Positions 18,101 to 25,911 of a DNA stretch of 64,000 nucleotides are shown here, one piece after another. How positions within the stretch are numbered: the stretch's first letter is position 1; each line of letters begins with the position of its first letter. This stretch comes from Peteryoungia rhizophila. Its GTDB lineage: Bacteria > Pseudomonadota > Alphaproteobacteria > Rhizobiales > Rhizobiaceae. The notes beneath the pieces are model-generated. The model did no database searches and had not been told where the DNA came from. It saw only the letters and a list, made by a program, of their open reading frames with translations. Position numbers and translations under genes: made by a program. The stretch covers positions 744,001-808,000 of the forward strand of contig NZ_STGT01000002.1 of assembly GCF_004912145.1 (NCBI RefSeq). The letters run 5' to 3'.

Positions 18101-18278
18101 CAACATGATCGGCGCTGTTGTCGGCACCCAGCCTTTTGGCGGTTCCGGCATGTCGGGCACCGGCTTCAAGGCGGGCGGGCCCGCCTATCTCAGCCGCTTT
18201 GCGGTCGAGCAGGTGATCTCGGTCAACACGGCCGCTGCCGGTGGAAATGCCAGCCTGATTGCGATCGGCGAGGGCTGA
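15159..18278 (+). CDS. putA: Bifunctional proline dehydrogenase / L-glutamate-gamma-semialdehyde dehydrogenase
   Basis: 1039 residues, oxidising proline to glutamate with channelled P5C. The PRODH barrel (about 170-470) carries RLVKGAYWD, EFQRLHGMGEALYD and RIYAPVGGYRDLLAYLVRRL; the dehydrogenase half (about 530-1000) carries FTGSTATAQ, ETGGLNAMIVD, the nucleophile Cys830 in SAGQRCSA, and KEIFGPVLH. No ribbon-helix-helix domain is present at the N-terminus and there is no long C-terminal extension, so this is the minimal type-A PutA (about 1000 residues), unlike the ~1220-residue PutA of S. meliloti. Start: ATG 15159 with GGAGG upstream; a GTG at 15153 sits in the ribosome site. Activated by the divergent putR product. 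Confidence 0.95.
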   Translation: MIKPATTDFPRFEAPYAGDDDQLIRHFASRMSLSDSQNGAIDRRATTYIDAIRNNSGSVGGVEDFLREYGLSTREGLALMVLAEALLRVPDALTQDRLIEDKLKEGGWSEHEAHGDSWFVSASAWALGMSARVIRPGETPEGVMRGLVKRLGLPTVRSATKQAMRFLGHHFVLGETIKDALSRAAKSEERGYRHSFDMLGEGARTAEDAKRYFQSYASAIEAIGAHMAKHGKSQQLPNRMGISVKLSALHPRYLATHHDRVMRELVPDLLKLAQMAKAHQLNFTVDAEEADRLELSLDVIAAVFADPSLAGWDGFGLAIQAYQKRSPQVIDFIDGLCQQYGRRMMVRLVKGAYWDTEVKRAQERGLDDYPVWTRKPATDLAYLHCAAKLMEKRARIFPQFATHNALTVSTIIELAGTDRSGFEFQRLHGMGEALYDTLLSGNDRIACRIYAPVGGYRDLLAYLVRRLLENGANSSFVAVAGDKNIPVTALLERPTEKLGLSNGQTARHSQIPMPLGLYGDRRNSAGFEFGHRDNLERLMARIGQPLAEIAAHSLVPGATGATSDETVFSPADRSRKVGTVRNATPADVDRAFVAGRKGFARWSRLSVEERAATLDKLADLMEADRDRLLSLLALEAGKTLDDGVAEIREAVDFCRYYASEARRQFGEAEVMPGPTGELNRLSWRGRGVFACISPWNFPLAIFLGQVSAALVAGNAVIAKPAPQTPLIAFEAVKLFHKAGVPEDVLMLLPGAGDVGAAITAHPKLAGIAFTGSTATAQAINRTLAAKDGPIVPLIAETGGLNAMIVDATALAEQVADDVVLSAFRSAGQRCSALRILYLQEDIADGMLEMIEGAARELNLGNPLEITTDIGPVIDEKQKAMLEAHIAEMKRSQKVRYAGKVPATGNFFAPHIVELDRPEALTKEIFGPVLHVVRWKAKALDQVIASIDATGYGLTLGVHSRIEATIRKVTEALDTGNIYVNRNMIGAVVGTQPFGGSGMSGTGFKAGGPAYLSRFAVEQVISVNTAAAGGNASLIAIGEG

Positions 18279-18390
18279 GCCGGCCCCTCAGACGAGCGCC
18301 TCGCCTCTTTCGCCGTGGTTTTGGCGCAGCGCGCGGATCTCTTCATGCCATTGAGCCGTCGGCGCTATGCGCCGGCGGCCTTTTCTTGTT

Positions 18391-19296
18391 TCATGCCAGG
18401 GCTTCGGACCGCTGCCTGACCGCGTCCGCGTCGCGGGCCGGTGGCTGGCCAAACAGTCGGCCGTATTCGCGGTTGAACTGCGAGGCGCTCTCGTAGCCGA
18501 CAGCGAAGGCAGCGCTACTGGCCGTCAATCCTTCCGATATCATCAGTCGCCGGGCTTCGATCAGGCGCATCTGCTTTTGAAACTGGAGTGGCGATAGCGA
18601 GGTCACCGCACGGAAATGCTGGTGGAAGGACGAGGGGCTCATGCCGGCGGCGGCGGCCAGCTGCTCCACGCGCAAGGGTCTCGCATAATCTGCCCGCAGG
18701 ACCGCGACTGTGCGCGCCACTCTCTGGCTATGACTGTCCGGCCAGCCGAGGCGGCGGATTTCAGGGCCGTGCTTGCCGGCCAGAAGCCAGTAGTGAAACT
18801 CCCTTACGCGTTGCGCCTGGAGGACCGGTAGCGAGGCCGGCCGGTCAAGGAGCTGCATCAGGCGCAGCGCGGCATCCGCGACGTCGGTTTCGGTTGGATC
18901 GACGCGCACGGGCGGTGCTGAGACCGGTGTCTGGCGCATCTGCACAGAGAGTTCGGCAATCACGGCCGGGTCAAGTTCAAGCACCACCGAGACATAGGGT
19001 TCCGCTTCACTCGCCCCGATGATCTGGCTAACCGTCGGCACATCGGCGGTGATCAACAGCGTATCGCCGGCGCCGAAGACGAAGGTGCGCGTTCCCATTG
19101 TCACCTGCTTGCCGCCCTGCAGAACCAGGCAAGCAAGCGGCCGCGAGACGGCGCAGTCGAGATCGCCAGGTGCGGTCGCGCAGACGATGGACAGTCCCGG
19201 AATGCCGGTGTCGGTCTGAATGGAAGACTGGGCATCTCTCGCGGCGTGGCTGAGCGCGACGTCCAGGAGAGCGCTTCGAAGGAGTGTATCGGTCAT
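18391..19296 (-). CDS. AraC family transcriptional regulator (AraC_N type)
   Basis: 301 residues. The N-terminal cupin-like AraC_N domain (about 30-180) is followed by two HTH motifs in the last 100 residues (LRVEQLAAAAGMSPSSFHQH and SSAAFAVGYESASQFNREYG). This class commonly controls a divergently placed dehydrogenase gene. Here the SDR gene at 19431 is divergent with 134 bases between the starts, and is the obvious target. Inducer unknown. Confidence 0.85.
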   Translation of the reverse strand: MTDTLLRSALLDVALSHAARDAQSSIQTDTGIPGLSIVCATAPGDLDCAVSRPLACLVLQGGKQVTMGTRTFVFGAGDTLLITADVPTVSQIIGASEAEPYVSVVLELDPAVIAELSVQMRQTPVSAPPVRVDPTETDVADAALRLMQLLDRPASLPVLQAQRVREFHYWLLAGKHGPEIRRLGWPDSHSQRVARTVAVLRADYARPLRVEQLAAAAGMSPSSFHQHFRAVTSLSPLQFQKQMRLIEARRLMISEGLTASSAAFAVGYESASQFNREYGRLFGQPPARDADAVRQRSEALA

Positions 19297-19430
19297 GCTG
19301 GCACGATAGCCGACCTATGGTGCCAGGGAAACCGTTCTGGAGGAATAGGCAAGCATTGCCCCGGTTTCGGCAACGACGATTATCGTGCCGCGGGGCTATG
19401 ACTCCTGCCGCAGACAACAGGAGTTTTCCC

Positions 19431-20186
19431 ATGACAAAGATCGCACTCGTCACCGGCGGCAGCCGTGGTCTCGGCCGCAATACCGCACTCAACATCGCCC
19501 GCAAGGGAAGCGATGTCATCATCACTTATCAAAGTCGCGCCGATGCCGCGCAGGCGCTGGTCGGCGAGATCGAAGCGCTCGGCCGAAAGGCCGTCGCCCT
19601 CCCGCTCGACGCCGGGGATGTCGCAAGCTTTGCCGCCTTTTCAGCCGAGGTGAGCCGAGCGCTTCGAAACACATGGCAGCGCGTCAACTTCGATCATCTG
19701 GTCAACAATGCCGGTCACGGGGATGTCGCCGCCTTTGCCGAGACCACTGAAGAGCAGTTCGATGCGCTCGTGAACGTGCATTTCAAGGGCGTCTTCTTTC
19801 TCACCCAGGCGCTGTTGCCGCTGATCGCGGAGGGTGGGCGCATCGTCAATCTGTCGTCGGGTCTGACCCGCGTCTCCGCACCCGGTTGGTCGGCCTATGC
19901 GGCGGTCAAGGGTGCGGTCGAAGTGTTGACGGTCTATTTGGCCAAGGAATTGGGCGCGCGCGGGATCGCGGTCAATGCCGTGGCACCCGGCGCGATCGAA
20001 ACCGACTTCTTCGGTGGCGCCGTTCGAGACACGCCGGAATTCAATTCCTACTTCGCCGACGTCACCGCGCTCGGCCGGGTCGGCCTGCCTGACGATATCG
20101 GCCCGATGATCGCCAGCCTGCTGACGGAGAACAATCGCTGGGTCAATGCGCAGCGGATCGAGGTCTCGGGCGGGCAGAGCATCTGA
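19431..20186 (+). CDS. Short-chain dehydrogenase/reductase
   Basis: 251-residue classical SDR with a Rossmann fold: cofactor motif TGGSRGLG near residue 10, NNAG motif, catalytic Ser in NLSSG and YxxxK (YAAVK), and the C-terminal VSGGQ. It probably uses NADP(H), judging by the basic residue in the TGGSRGLGR motif. The substrate is unknown. CAGGAG precedes the ATG; a longer upstream frame overlaps the AraC start and is rejected. It is probably regulated by the divergent AraC protein. Confidence 0.87.
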   Translation: MTKIALVTGGSRGLGRNTALNIARKGSDVIITYQSRADAAQALVGEIEALGRKAVALPLDAGDVASFAAFSAEVSRALRNTWQRVNFDHLVNNAGHGDVAAFAETTEEQFDALVNVHFKGVFFLTQALLPLIAEGGRIVNLSSGLTRVSAPGWSAYAAVKGAVEVLTVYLAKELGARGIAVNAVAPGAIETDFFGGAVRDTPEFNSYFADVTALGRVGLPDDIGPMIASLLTENNRWVNAQRIEVSGGQSI

Positions 20187-20206
20187 CACGCGATTTGCCG
20201 ATCAAG

Positions 20207-20234
20207 GTTCCGGGAGGCAGGCCTCTCCCGGAAC
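20207..20234 (+). terminator. Hairpin after the SDR gene
   Basis: Perfect 10-bp stem GTTCCGGGAG / CTCCCGGAAC with an eight-base loop, 20 bases after the SDR stop. There is no U-run; it is probably a 3' end structure. The rest of the 231-base gap before fhs shows no ZTP riboswitch core I can defend. Confidence 0.5.
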
Positions 20235-20417
20235 GCCACCTTTAGACGAGGGGCAGACGTCCGGGGCCTTACGTCCTGTTCATGCCAGGCAAGAGGGCGA
20301 TGCCATCTGTATGTCGGTTTTGGGCGCATCTATTTCGCTGTGAAAAAAGTCCTCTACCCTGCTTGCCAGTTGGGCCGCGCCGTCCGATCCTCCGGCCAAC
20401 AGAAGGCAGGGGGAACC

Positions 20418-22091
20418 ATGACCGTAGCTTCCGACATCGATATCGCACGCGCAGCCAGCAAAAAGCCGATCCAGCAGATCGGTTGCAAACTCGGCATTCC
20501 CTCCGAAAGCCTCATCCCCTACGGCCATGACAAGGCGAAGATTTCTGCGTCCTTCATCAAGGGGCTTTCCGACCGGCCGAATGGCAAGCTGATCCTCGTC
20601 ACCGCGATCAATCCGACTCCGGCGGGCGAGGGCAAGACGACCACGACTGTCGGGCTCGGCGACGGGCTGAACCGGATCGGCAAAAAAGCCGTCATCTGCA
20701 TTCGCGAACCCTCGCTCGGTCCCTGTTTCGGGGTGAAAGGCGGGGCGGCCGGCGGCGGCTATGCCCAGGTCGTGCCGATGGAGGACATCAATCTCCATTT
20801 CACCGGTGACTTCCACGCCATCACCTCCGCGCACAACCTGCTTTCGGCGCTGATCGACAACCACATCTACTGGGGCAACGAACTGGAGATCGATACGCGC
20901 CGGATCACCTGGCGGCGAGTCATGGACATGAACGACCGGGCGCTGCGCCAGGTCGTGACCTCGCTCGGCGGGGCTTCGAACGGGTTTCCGCGCGAGGCGG
21001 GTTTCGACATCACGGTTGCCTCGGAAGTCATGGCGATCCTGTGCCTCGCCACCGACCTCGAAGATCTGGAGAGGCGGCTCGGCGCGATCATCATCGGCTA
21101 CCGTCGCGACAAGACCCCCGTCTTCGCCCGCGATCTGAAAGCCGATGGCGCCATGGCCGTGCTGCTCAAGGAAGCCATGCAGCCCAATCTCGTGCAGACG
21201 CTCGAAAACAATCCGGCGCTGGTGCATGGCGGGCCCTTCGCCAATATCGCCCATGGCTGCAATTCGGTCGTGGCGACAAAGACGGCGTTGAAGCTCGGCG
21301 ACTATGTCGTGACCGAAGCCGGCTTCGGGGCTGATTTGGGCGCGGAAAAATTCTTCGACATCAAATGCCGCAAGGCGGGCCTCGCACCCTCCGCCGTCGT
21401 CATCGTCGCGACCGTGCGGGCGCTGAAGATGAATGGCGGTGTGGCCAAGGAGGATCTGGGACGCGAAGATATCGCGGCCGTCGAACGGGGTTCGGTCAAT
21501 CTCGCCCGGCATCTGGAAAACCTCGCCAAGTTCGGCGTGCCGGCCGTGGTTGCGATCAATCATTTCACCAGCGACACCGATGCCGAAGTCGCCGCGGTCA
21601 AGGTGGTCGCGAAGGGCTTCGGTGCCGAGGCGGTTCTGTGTCGGCACTGGGCGGATGGCTCTGATGGCATTACCGAGCTTGCCGAGGCCGTTGTGCGCAT
21701 CGCGGACACCCCGTCGAGTTTCCGTCCGCTTTACCCCGATGCCATGCCGCTCTTTTCCAAGATCGAGCGGATCGCGACCGAGATCTACAGGGCAGGCGAG
21801 GTGACGGCGGACAAGGCGGTGCGCGAACAGCTCGCCGACTGGGAGCGACAGGGTTACGGCCATCTGCCGGTCTGCATCGCCAAGACGCAGTATTCCTTCT
21901 CCACCGATCCGACGCTGCGCGGGGCGCCGGAAGGCCATGCCGTGCATGTGCGTGAGGTCCGGCTCTCCGCCGGTGCCGGCTTTATCGTCGCCATCACCGG
22001 CGAGATCATGACCATGCCGGGCCTCCCGCGCGTTCCCTCTTCGGAGCGCATCCGACTCGACAGCGCAGGCGCGATCGAGGGGCTGTTCTAG
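20418..22091 (+). CDS. fhs: Formate--tetrahydrofolate ligase
   Basis: 557 residues, the usual length of the enzyme. It makes 10-formyl-THF from formate, ATP and THF in the cytosol. P-loop [17 protein letters not shown] at about residue 70, then the family blocks [20 protein letters not shown] and [23 protein letters not shown], and the C-terminal [23 protein letters not shown] precedes the ATG at 20418; an ATG-less upstream extension is ignored. It may feed one-carbon units released by demethylation of methylated amines elsewhere in the window (inference). Confidence 0.96.
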   Translation: MTVASDIDIARAASKKPIQQIGCKLGIPSESLIPYGHDKAKISASFIKGLSDRPNGKLILVTAINPTPAGEGKTTTTVGLGDGLNRIGKKAVICIREPSLGPCFGVKGGAAGGGYAQVVPMEDINLHFTGDFHAITSAHNLLSALIDNHIYWGNELEIDTRRITWRRVMDMNDRALRQVVTSLGGASNGFPREAGFDITVASEVMAILCLATDLEDLERRLGAIIIGYRRDKTPVFARDLKADGAMAVLLKEAMQPNLVQTLENNPALVHGGPFANIAHGCNSVVATKTALKLGDYVVTEAGFGADLGAEKFFDIKCRKAGLAPSAVVIVATVRALKMNGGVAKEDLGREDIAAVERGSVNLARHLENLAKFGVPAVVAINHFTSDTDAEVAAVKVVAKGFGAEAVLCRHWADGSDGITELAEAVVRIADTPSSFRPLYPDAMPLFSKIERIATEIYRAGEVTADKAVREQLADWERQGYGHLPVCIAKTQYSFSTDPTLRGAPEGHAVHVREVRLSAGAGFIVAITGEIMTMPGLPRVPSSERIRLDSAGAIEGLF

Positions 22092-22100
22092 CGGGTACGA

Positions 22101-22131
22101 GCAAAGGCGCCGGGTTGGGCGGCGCCTTTGC
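22101..22131. terminator. Bidirectional terminator between fhs and the TonB receptor gene
   Basis: Perfect 12-bp stem GCAAAGGCGCCG / CGGCGCCTTTGC with a seven-base loop, between two convergent genes. The short AAA/TTT tracts on each flank of the stem serve both directions. Confidence 0.75.
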
Positions 22132-22139
22132 TGAGTTTG

Positions 22140-24413
22140 TCAGAACTTCTTGGAGATCGAGACCTTCAGTGTGCGTCCCGGCTCGGTGAAGAAGTCGCGG
22201 CCGGCGGCCACTGTGCCGTCAGGCACGCTAACTGCGTCCCAGTATTTCTTGTCGAAGACGTTGAAGACGCCAGCCTGAACGCGAAGACCCGATACATCAA
22301 CGTCGCCGATGCGTTCGGGGGTCCACCATACCGTCGCGTCCACGAGACCGTAACCCGGTGCGACGAAACCGTCGTCTACCTTTTCACGCATGGAAGCCAT
22401 GGTCAGAGACAGATCGCTACCCCAGGTCTCTGTGAAATAGCCGAGGCCAATGATGGCGCGCAGAGGTGCTACAGAGTCGATGTAGTCGCCTGTGTCGCGA
22501 TCTTCCCCGTAGGACCAGGCGATAGAGCCCCGTGTCCTCCAATTGGGCTGGAAGTTCCAGTCACCGGAGATGTCGACGCCGTAGATCTGCACCCGATTAA
22601 GGTTCTCATAGCCGCTCACGCCGGCTACGGGATATTCGCCACCAGGTGGGGCGATCTGAACCGTGTCGATGAAGTTCTTATAGTAGTTGTTGAAGAGGGT
22701 CGCTGCCAGACGATAGTCTCCACCATCATACTTGGCGCCGATTTCGAAGCCGTCACTGGTCTCCGTTTCAAGGTCGGGATTACCGACGCGGGCATACGAG
22801 CCAGGCGCGCCAAAGTTCTGATAGAGTTCCTGAGCTGTCGGGGCGCGGAAGCCCCGCGCATATTGAGCGAAAACTTCAAGCTGCGGCGTAACTTCATAAG
22901 CCACCCGCAACTTCGGGGACAGCCCAATATCATCCGTCGACTCCAGCATCGCCATGTCGAAGTTCGGATTCTCTTCGTATTCGGCCGTCAGCTTCGGTTC
23001 GTGATGGTACCAATCAAAGCGCAGGCCGGGCGTAATCGTCAGCCGGTCCTGAAGCAGCTTGATGTCGTCTTCAATAAAGAAACCAAAGGAGTAGCTGTCG
23101 ACGTCGGGCATATCCGAGGCGTTCGAGTGAAGCATACGGCATGACTGTGGACCGAACGGCTGGGCTATCGTGGTCCAATCAACGTCTGGGCAATTGTCGA
23201 AACCAGCAGAATACTGGTGCGTCTTCTGGAAAACGAACTCACCGCCGAATCGGAACTTGTTCCGCACACCGGCGATATCAAGTTCCTTGGATGCGTCGCC
23301 CGTGATGCCGTAGCTTGACTGCTGAAGCATGTTGTCCCGTGAATATGCCCCCTCTGGGAAACCATAGCGGAAGGGGTCACCCGGTATAATCGAAGCCCTG
23401 GCATCTCTCAGCCTGATTCCGTCAGTAGTGTTGTTTATCTTTTCCTTCTGCCAGTAAGCGATCAGGCTTGCTGTATCGACCCAGGATGTGCTGTCCGGTG
23501 CGACATAGTCATAGCTGGTCGACAGACGTTTACGATCAGTCTCTTCACCGCCTTTGAGCGTTCCCTGTTGATAGTTCGTCGCAGTGGTGCCGCGCATGTT
23601 GGCGAAGTCTTCGTCGCGGTTAAATATTTCGCCTGTCAAGCCAAGACGGTGCCCTCCGTCCAGATATTGGTGGAACTTGATCAGGAGGTTCTTCTGGACG
23701 AAGTCGCCAGGATTTGCCTTGGTGCGGGTTGCATCGTAGCCGCCGACGTCGCCGCTGTTTTCGGTCTCGTGGCCTTTCGTATAGCCGCCTTGGAGTAAGA
23801 ACCACGTATCCCCTGAGCGAGCAGCCACGGCTGCATTGCTGCCGGTGCTATTGTCTGCGGTGTTGTGGGTGGACTTAGTTAGAGCGCCGAAATCCCTGCC
23901 CTCCTCGATGAGGTCTTCTGGATCCAAGGTCCGCAGTTCGACTACGCCGCCCAAAGCACCTGTGCCTAAGCGACTTGAATCCGCGCCTTTGGTGATGTCG
24001 ATGGTCGAGAGGCTGTCGAAGTCAAACGCATTGCCGCCGCCCTTAGCCGAGTCACGCGGATCCACCAGCCAGGGGAGGCGGATGCCGTCGATAGTCGTTA
24101 GGACGCGATTATCCTGCAGACCTCTGATGTTCACACTGCCACTGCTGCTGTCGAAGTTGACACCCGCATCGAGCCGTCGAGAGAATTCTTTGACATCTGT
24201 GATCATCGCTCGCTGGAGTTCGTCACGTGTCGTTGTCTGAGTTTGAGGAGCAACCCCTGATACCCCCTGTTTCTTGGCGTCGATATTGATCGTTTCGAGC
24301 ACAGTATTAGCGGTCACGTCAGCCTCTTGCGCGATGGCAATATGCCCGAATACGACACCGACCGTGAACGCCGTGCTCGCCATCAAGCGTCCGATGAATT
24401 GTCCCCTGTTCAT
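22140..24413 (-). CDS. TonB-dependent heme/hemoglobin-type outer membrane receptor
   Basis: 757 residues: signal peptide (about 1-28, ending AIAQ), plug domain (about 45-160, with VNIRGLQDNRVLTTIDGIRL), then a 22-strand barrel with the C-terminal aromatic residue (TLKVSISKKF). The FRAP box (ARGFRAPTAQELY) and NPDL box place it among heme/hemoglobin receptors (ShmR/HmuR/HemR type). The heme-ligand histidine usually found between these boxes in HemR is not visible here, so heme as ligand is likely but not certain. No hmu transport genes or tonB are adjacent. An Irr-box-like sequence and a TTGACT promoter element lie upstream. Confidence 0.82.
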   Translation of the reverse strand: MNRGQFIGRLMASTAFTVGVVFGHIAIAQEADVTANTVLETINIDAKKQGVSGVAPQTQTTTRDELQRAMITDVKEFSRRLDAGVNFDSSSGSVNIRGLQDNRVLTTIDGIRLPWLVDPRDSAKGGGNAFDFDSLSTIDITKGADSSRLGTGALGGVVELRTLDPEDLIEEGRDFGALTKSTHNTADNSTGSNAAVAARSGDTWFLLQGGYTKGHETENSGDVGGYDATRTKANPGDFVQKNLLIKFHQYLDGGHRLGLTGEIFNRDEDFANMRGTTATNYQQGTLKGGEETDRKRLSTSYDYVAPDSTSWVDTASLIAYWQKEKINNTTDGIRLRDARASIIPGDPFRYGFPEGAYSRDNMLQQSSYGITGDASKELDIAGVRNKFRFGGEFVFQKTHQYSAGFDNCPDVDWTTIAQPFGPQSCRMLHSNASDMPDVDSYSFGFFIEDDIKLLQDRLTITPGLRFDWYHHEPKLTAEYEENPNFDMAMLESTDDIGLSPKLRVAYEVTPQLEVFAQYARGFRAPTAQELYQNFGAPGSYARVGNPDLETETSDGFEIGAKYDGGDYRLAATLFNNYYKNFIDTVQIAPPGGEYPVAGVSGYENLNRVQIYGVDISGDWNFQPNWRTRGSIAWSYGEDRDTGDYIDSVAPLRAIIGLGYFTETWGSDLSLTMASMREKVDDGFVAPGYGLVDATVWWTPERIGDVDVSGLRVQAGVFNVFDKKYWDAVSVPDGTVAAGRDFFTEPGRTLKVSISKKF

Positions 24414-24509
24414 GCTTACCTCTCAACAATAGGCCAAAAAAACCTGGCAGACAGACCTTGCCCTGCTTGCTGCGGGGCGGCCGAGAGGCATCGATATTTA
24501 ATCTTGTGT

Positions 24510-24527
24510 TTTAGAGTCAAGTTTAAA
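24510..24527 (-). promoter_or_regulatory. Candidate iron-responsive operator upstream of the heme-type receptor
   Basis: TTTAGAGTCAAGTTTAAA is an imperfect inverted repeat resembling the Irr/ICE box (TTTAGAA-N3-TTCTAAA). On the minus strand TTGACT within it could be a -35, with AATATC about 16 bases on as a weak -10. The position, ~100 bases before the receptor ATG, suits iron control. The match is partial. Confidence 0.3.
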
Positions 24528-24573
24528 GATGAGTAAAACAGTCAACATTTTTAAGTGTTGTGATTATGTCACT

Positions 24574-24633
24574 TTTCTCGGCGTCTACTCCGAACCGGGC
24601 CGGACTTTCGAAATGTCGCTCACGCAAAAGTTT
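24574..24633 (+). pseudogene. Remnant of the C-terminus of another TonB-dependent receptor
   Basis: Plus-strand frame reads LGVYSEPGRTFEMSLTQKF, which has the form of the last beta strand of a TonB-dependent receptor ending in Phe; compare EPGRTLKVSISKKF at the end of the intact neighbour on the other strand. After the Phe codon the stop has been lost and the frame runs on into unrelated sequence. Nothing upstream resembles a barrel, so only about 60 bases survive. Confidence 0.5.
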
Positions 24634-24673
24634 CGACTAGAGCAACTCGATGCGCCGCCTCTTCGCATCCCGT

Positions 24674-25624
24674 CTACCGGCAATATCTGTACCCGCTTTT
24701 CCGCTCGATCACGTCGAGATGCATGTGGTCCTGATGCGTGGGGTCGCTGCCGGGCGAAAGCACCGTGGTAAAGTAGAGGCAGGCGAGGGCGTTGAAGGCG
24801 CGCTGGAAGGCGGCCTCTGCCGTGCCGTCATGCTGCTTCGCGATCATCACGGGTTCTTCCGTGTCTCCGAAACGCAGGCCCGCTATGTCGATCGCATTGC
24901 CAAAGGCATGTTCGGAAACCTTGCCGGTCTCTGCGCTGTTGCGCTTGCGGCAGACATAACCAGAAGCGTGGCGGATGCCGGTGAGCTTCGGTTTGCCGGG
25001 GAAGGCGGCCTCTGCTGCGGGTTTCAGCATGTCGCGGGTCATGCGTGCGAGCTGCAGGGCGGTCTCGCAGCGGATGGTAGCCTCCGGCTCTAGCGTCACG
25101 TCGGGCAGGACCTTCTTCAGTGTGACGGGAGCCGCGATACCGCAGCCGCCCGCATCATCTATGGCGGTGTCGGTCTCGAAGCTCGCGCCGATCGTGCGCA
25201 GATCGGCGAGGCAGGCGGCGAGCGCCGTCGGATCTTCCGTCGGTGGCGGCGGATCGACGGGGGCGGCCTTTTCCTCCGGTTCCGCGGCGGGCGGCGTTCC
25301 GTCGCTCGTCTCGTCCTTCCCGGTCTCGGTGGTCCCGCTTGTTTCCGACGGCTTTTGCGGAATGCCCTTTGCCTCTGGTGCGGCTTCCTCGGCCTGCGTC
25401 CCGGATGCCTCGGCTGGGGTTGCCGGCTTGGTCTGCGGTGTGGGCACGTCTGCAGAAGCGTCCGGCGTCGCGTTTTCGGCTGCTTGCCCATCCGCGGGTG
25501 GTGCCGGCGCCGCCACTTCCGGGCGTGTCTCCGGCAAGGGGCCGCGGGTGGGGAGCGTCAAGCCCGTCGCGATCGGCCAGGCGAGCAGAAGGCCGATTGC
25601 GACCCGCGATAGCGTCTTCGTCAT
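24674..25624 (-). CDS. Extensin-like family exported protein
   Basis: 316 residues: N-terminal membrane or signal segment (VAIGLLLAWPIATGLTL), a ~120-residue low-complexity linker rich in Pro, Ala, Glu and Thr, and a C-terminal extensin-like domain (about 175-316). That domain contains SEHAFGNAIDI and DHMHLD, the spacing of a zinc D-Ala-D-Ala peptidase (M15-like) site, so it could act on peptidoglycan. The start at 25624 has GGAG upstream; the frame extends further but overlaps the trp promoter. It is divergent from trpL-trpE(G). Confidence 0.82.
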   Translation of the reverse strand: MTKTLSRVAIGLLLAWPIATGLTLPTRGPLPETRPEVAAPAPPADGQAAENATPDASADVPTPQTKPATPAEASGTQAEEAAPEAKGIPQKPSETSGTTETGKDETSDGTPPAAEPEEKAAPVDPPPPTEDPTALAACLADLRTIGASFETDTAIDDAGGCGIAAPVTLKKVLPDVTLEPEATIRCETALQLARMTRDMLKPAAEAAFPGKPKLTGIRHASGYVCRKRNSAETGKVSEHAFGNAIDIAGLRFGDTEEPVMIAKQHDGTAEAAFQRAFNALACLYFTTVLSPGSDPTHQDHMHLDVIERKSGYRYCR

Positions 25625-25706
25625 CTCGTCTCCATCTCCCCCAGCCTCCGGGTCGATAAGCCGCGAACGGTCGAAAAGTTCATTATCCGAGCACGGCAAA
25701 ACGCCC

Positions 25707-25735
25707 TTGCTAAGGCGAGGTCTGCGCGTTATGCA
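25707..25735 (+). promoter_or_regulatory. Promoter of trpL-trpE(G)
   Basis: -35 TTGCTA (25707-25712), exact 17-base spacer, -10 TATGCA (25730-25735). The expected transcription start is at about 25742-25743, i.e. at the A of the trpL start codon. That would make trpL leaderless, as reported for S. meliloti. Confidence 0.6.
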
Positions 25736-25742
25736 TTTCGCC

Positions 25743-25787
25743 ATGAAGATCGTATCGAAGACCTTTGCATGGTGGTGGGCACGCTAA
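25743..25787 (+). CDS. trpL: Tryptophan operon leader peptide
   Basis: 14-codon ORF encoding MKIVSKTFAWWWAR. Three consecutive Trp codons followed by Ala-Arg match the rhizobial leader (S. meliloti [14 protein letters not shown]). It has no Shine-Dalgarno sequence, consistent with a leaderless start. Stalling at the Trp codons when charged tRNA-Trp is scarce would prevent formation of the terminator at 25827 and allow trpE(G) transcription. In S. meliloti the attenuated transcript (rnTrpL) and the peptide also act in trans; whether that holds here is not visible. An in-frame ATG at 25731 lies inside the -10 and is unlikely to be used. Confidence 0.88.
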   Translation: MKIVSKTFAWWWAR

Positions 25788-25826
25788 CGCGGCCTTGACC
25801 AGTCATGTCTTCTGACGATTGACCCC

Positions 25827-25862
25827 AAAGCCGCCCGGAAAATCTCCTGAGGCGGCTTTTTT
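25827..25862 (+). terminator. trp attenuator terminator
   Basis: Stem AAAGCCGCC (25827-25835) / GGCGGCTTT (25851-25859) followed by a T-run into 25862, 40 bases after the trpL stop and 50 bases before trpE(G). This is the terminator form of the leader. Upstream GC-rich segments around the Trp codons can pair alternatively. Confidence 0.85.
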
Positions 25863-25911
25863 GTATTCAAGGCGCCGGGAGAGGGGCCTCGAAGAACGGA
25901 AAAGGACAGAC

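Noticed and set aside
20235..20417. ZTP (pfl) riboswitch upstream of fhs
   Set aside because: fhs genes can carry one, and TTGGGCCGCGCC near 20390 resembles its 3' half, but the conserved 5' half (GUGACUGGCG) is absent.
24975..25787. A 270-residue plus-strand protein ending in WWWAR
   Set aside because: It is the antisense of the Pro/Ala-rich extensin-like gene that happens to be in frame with the trpL leader; only the last 14 codons are real.
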